Positions 50,593 to 52,738 of a stretch of 52,738 nucleotides of DNA are shown piece by piece; the first letter of the stretch is position 1, and each line of letters opens with the position of its first letter. Under the pieces are notes generated by a model, which was not told the origin of the DNA, made no database searches, and saw only the letters and a program-made list of their open reading frames with translations. This DNA comes from a bacterium (GTDB lineage Bacteria; Bacteroidota; Bacteroidia; Flavobacteriales_D; Sanyastnellaceae). Where the stretch lies: contig JAPOHG010000007.1 in assembly GCA_029979565.1 (NCBI GenBank), forward strand, positions 1 to 52,738, given 5' to 3'. Made by a program: the position numbers and the translations under genes.

Positions 50593-51471
50593 ATGAAGAA
50601 GCCTGCATCCTCCGGGCGCTCAGGTGGTCGCTCGAACGGCCGCTCCGGCGCTTCCCGATCTGGACGAAGTGACTTTCGTCCCGGCGCCAAGTCCGGTCCA
50701 GGAGGCCGATCGGGTGGCCGCAGCAACAAACCGCGAGGCCGCAAGCCGCTTGGCCCTTCCGGTGGGCCCATGCGCCTGAATCGATACATCGCCAATGCAG
50801 GCGTTTGCTCGCGACGCGAAGCCGATGCGCTCATCGAATCGGGTGTGGTCACGGTCAACGGTGACACCGTTGTCCAAATGGGCTATAAAGTCAACGCTGG
50901 CGACACGGTGCAAGTGGGCGGCACCTCCATTCGACCCGAGACCAAACGCTATGTTCTGCTCAATAAACCAAAAGGCTTCGGAACGTCGATCGGTGATGCG
51001 CGCGCGCGGCGAGGTGTGGCCGAATTGGTGCAAAAGGCGTGCAAAGAGACCATCCGCTCCATTGATAAATTGGACCGGGAAAGCACAGGTTTGATGCTTT
51101 TCACAAATGATGAGGAGCTCATGGTGCGCATGAACAACCCCCAATCTGGATCCCCGCGGCTGTACCACATCGCGTTGGGTGAACGGGTGCAATCCAGCCA
51201 CCTCGAGGAACTCAAAAAAGGATTCATTGTTGACAAGGGTTTTGTGCGTGCCGATGAAGCAGAATTCGCCAACGAGGAACGCAACCAAATCGGGTTGAAA
51301 CTCGTATCCAGTCGCAGTCGCATTGCCCGGCGCATGCTGGAGCAGCTCGGCTATCATGTGATCAAAGTGGACCGGGTGACCCTCGGGCCGCTCACAAAAA
51401 AAGACGTACCACGCGGCAGCTTCCGGCACTTGTCGGACGCCGAAATCAATCTGCTCCGGATGAGCTGTTAG
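50593..51471 (+). CDS. rRNA pseudouridine synthase, RsuA/RluB/RluF family
   Basis: 292 residues from the ATG at 50593. The first 65 or so residues are a disordered Gly/Ser/Arg/Lys-rich extension (SGRSGGRSNGRSGASRSGR...) that should bind RNA. An S4 domain follows (MRLNRYIANAGVCSRREADALIESGVVTVNGDTV), then the catalytic domain with YVLLNKPKGFGTS and the catalytic Asp in SIDKLDRESTGLMLFTND (about residue 168), with RLYHIALGE and GYHVIKVDRVTLGPL after it. It isomerises a uridine in ribosomal RNA; RluF (23S) or RluB-like is more likely than RsuA, but the target base cannot be told. The glycosyltransferase ATG follows after 2 bases. Confidence 0.92.
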   Translation: MKKPASSGRSGGRSNGRSGASRSGRSDFRPGAKSGPGGRSGGRSNKPRGRKPLGPSGGPMRLNRYIANAGVCSRREADALIESGVVTVNGDTVVQMGYKVNAGDTVQVGGTSIRPETKRYVLLNKPKGFGTSIGDARARRGVAELVQKACKETIRSIDKLDRESTGLMLFTNDEELMVRMNNPQSGSPRLYHIALGERVQSSHLEELKKGFIVDKGFVRADEAEFANEERNQIGLKLVSSRSRIARRMLEQLGYHVIKVDRVTLGPLTKKDVPRGSFRHLSDAEINLLRMSC

Positions 51472-51473
51472 CC

Positions 51474-52202
51474 ATGGCTGAAAGCATTGTCATCATACCG
51501 ACTTACAACGAGATCGAAAACATCGAGCGCATGCTCGACACCGTTCTCGCCTTGAACCCTCCATTCCACGTGCTCATCGTGGATGACGGTTCTCCTGATG
51601 GCACCGCTGCTGCGGTCAAGGCCAAGCAAGCCAAGCATACCGAACGCATTCATCTGCTCGAACGATCGGGAAAGTTGGGGTTGGGCACGGCCTACATTGC
51701 CGGGTTCAAGTGGGCGTTGGAGCACGGCTATGAATTGATCTACGAAATGGATTGCGATTTCTCGCACAATCCGCAAGACCTCCCGCGTTTGCGGCAGGCC
51801 TGCGTTGATGGGGCAGATGTTGCTGTTGGTTCGAGGTATACCCGAGGAGGAAAAGTAAGCAACTGGCCTGTAGGACGCATTTTGATGAGCTATTTCGCTT
51901 CCGTTTACGTGAATACAATTCTGTGGCTCGGCGTCCGCGACTCCACAGCGGGCTTCAAGTGCTACCGAGCAGAAGTCCTGCGTACGATTGATTTGGACCG
52001 CATCCGTTTCATCGGATATGCCTTTCAAATCGAAATGAAATACAACGCACGTCGGTTGGGCTTTCGCATCGACGAAGTGCCCATTACCTTTGTCGACCGG
52101 GAATTGGGTACGAGCAAAATGAGCATGAACATCTTCCAGGAAGCTTTCCTAGGAGTGCTCCAAATGCGGTTCCGCCCCATCCGCCCGGCCAACAAAAGCT
52201 AG
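51474..52202 (+). CDS. Polyprenyl-phosphate mannosyltransferase-like glycosyltransferase (GT2, DPM1 type)
   Basis: 242 residues. GT-A fold: IVIIPTYNEIENIERMLDTVL, the nucleotide-binding VLIVDDGSPDGTA, LLERSGKLGLGTAYIAGFKWAL, the metal-binding EMDCDFSHNP (DxD-like, about 98-104), and VGSRYTRGGKVSNWPVGR. The segment DSTAGFKCYR and the C-terminal FVDRELGTSKMSMNIFQEA are the typical ends of soluble dolichyl-phosphate mannose synthases without membrane helices. It transfers a sugar from GDP-mannose or a similar donor to a lipid phosphate at the cytoplasmic face of the inner membrane. It is translationally adjacent to the pseudouridine synthase (2-base gap) and followed 4 bases later by pyrC. Confidence 0.92.
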   Translation: MAESIVIIPTYNEIENIERMLDTVLALNPPFHVLIVDDGSPDGTAAAVKAKQAKHTERIHLLERSGKLGLGTAYIAGFKWALEHGYELIYEMDCDFSHNPQDLPRLRQACVDGADVAVGSRYTRGGKVSNWPVGRILMSYFASVYVNTILWLGVRDSTAGFKCYRAEVLRTIDLDRIRFIGYAFQIEMKYNARRLGFRIDEVPITFVDRELGTSKMSMNIFQEAFLGVLQMRFRPIRPANKS

Positions 52203-52206
52203 ATTC

Positions 52207-52738
52207 ATGTCCGCAACTCCGACCCGTTTCATTCGCGCATCCATTGTCAACGAAGGAAAAGTAGAAGTCGGAGATGTTTTGATTGCCCGCGATGGCACCA
52301 TCGGTGCCGTAGGTGGAGCCTGCGACCAACACCCTGAAGCGGCCGAAGCCATCCAAATCGATGCCCAAGGCTTGTGGCTTATGCCGGGAGCCATCGACGA
52401 TCAAGTGCACTTTCGGGAACCCGGATTGACCCACAAAGGAGAAATCGCCACGGAATCCGCAGCGGCAGCTGCCGGCGGCATCACCACGTTCATGGAGATG
52501 CCTAACACCGTCCCACAAGCATTAACGCAACAAGTTCTTGAAGACAAATACGAGCGCGCCGCTGAGGTCAGCGCCGTGAATTATTCCTTCTTCATGGGCG
52601 CCTCCAACGACAACTTGGACGAGGTCCTTAAGACCGATCCGCAGCGAGTCTGCGGCGTCAAAGTTTTCATGGGCTCATCCACCGGAAACATGCTTGTCGA
52701 TAACCGCGCCGTGCTCGAGGCCGTATTCAAAGAGAGTC
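52207..52738 (+). CDS. pyrC: Dihydroorotase, 5' part only
   Basis: 177 codons are visible from the ATG at 52207 (MSATPTRFIRASIVNEGKVEVGDVLIARDGTIG); the frame is open to the window edge. Amidohydrolase-fold cyclic amidase of pyrimidine synthesis (carbamoyl aspartate to dihydroorotate). The small beta-domain is followed by LMPGAIDDQVHFREPGLTHKGEIATESAAAAAGGITTFMEMPNTVPQAL and GVKVFMGSSTGNML. The metal motif usually written DxHxH reads DDQVH here, so the first histidine is Gln; I recall this form from other Bacteroidota. It lies 4 bases after the glycosyltransferase stop and is probably co-transcribed. Confidence 0.9.
   Translation, partial: MSATPTRFIRASIVNEGKVEVGDVLIARDGTIGAVGGACDQHPEAAEAIQIDAQGLWLMPGAIDDQVHFREPGLTHKGEIATESAAAAAGGITTFMEMPNTVPQALTQQVLEDKYERAAEVSAVNYSFFMGASNDNLDEVLKTDPQRVCGVKVFMGSSTGNMLVDNRAVLEAVFKES

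Noticed and set aside
1-52738. CRISPR arrays, rRNA genes, insertion sequences, riboswitches
   Set aside because: I looked for regularly spaced repeats, conserved rRNA segments, transposase motifs and known aptamer cores and saw none that hold up.

Overview
The window comes from a bacterium of the phylum Bacteroidota, most likely a marine-type flavobacterium (class Flavobacteriia or a near relative) with a fairly high GC content (about 55-60% by eye in the core genes). The signs are type IX secretion (T9SS) C-terminal domains of both kinds, TonB-dependent receptors with carboxypeptidase-like N-terminal domains, a three-subunit succinate dehydrogenase in the order sdhC-sdhA-sdhB, a CCDC81-type HU/SPOR protein, a solo PurS, and promoter boxes of the Bacteroidota form TTTG...TAnnTTTG. 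I cannot name a genus.

Layout. 1-7.9 kb: the 3' part of a second, short-type DNA polymerase III alpha subunit; a heavy-metal pair (HMA-domain protein plus TonB receptor); the sdhCAB operon. 8-14 kb: a short SSB, glutamyl-tRNA synthetase, both subunits of a 3-oxoacid CoA-transferase, and a class A penicillin-binding protein with an unusual zinc-ribbon-like insertion. 14-24 kb: RseP, a cation/proton antiporter, DprA, a second TonB receptor coupled to KdsB, an oligopeptidase-B-like lipoprotein, a small conserved protein and a HAD phosphatase. 24-36.8 kb: HU/SPOR protein, a 1338-residue T9SS surface protein, GpsA, GlyRS-Pgk, an Lrp-type regulator divergent from a methionine gamma-lyase-like enzyme, a small secreted protein, and PssA-PurS.

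36.9-41 kb is the accessory region. A tRNA-Cys gene is followed by an AT-richer segment of about 4 kb. The last 15 bases around the tRNA 3' end recur exactly at the far end. Inside lie a 1039-residue secreted beta-propeller protein and an N-terminal remnant of a tyrosine recombinase. This is a decayed, tRNA-targeted integrative element.

41-52.7 kb: a small membrane protein, a sialidase-fold lipoprotein, a CotH-type T9SS protein, a DEAD-box helicase, a bacterial nitric oxide synthase oxygenase, a T9SS esterase-like protein whose nucleophile elbow lacks serine, a TonB C-terminal-domain protein, a coiled-coil protein, YraN, an RsuA/RluB-type pseudouridine synthase, a dolichyl-phosphate-mannose-synthase-like glycosyltransferase, and the 5' part of a dihydroorotase that runs off the end.

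The chromosome is compact: several convergent pairs overlap or lie only a few bases apart. At least six genes have a -7-like box ending exactly four bases before the start codon, which predicts leaderless mRNAs. No CRISPR array, rRNA, insertion sequence or intact prophage was seen, and no gene-free stretch exceeds 300 bases.
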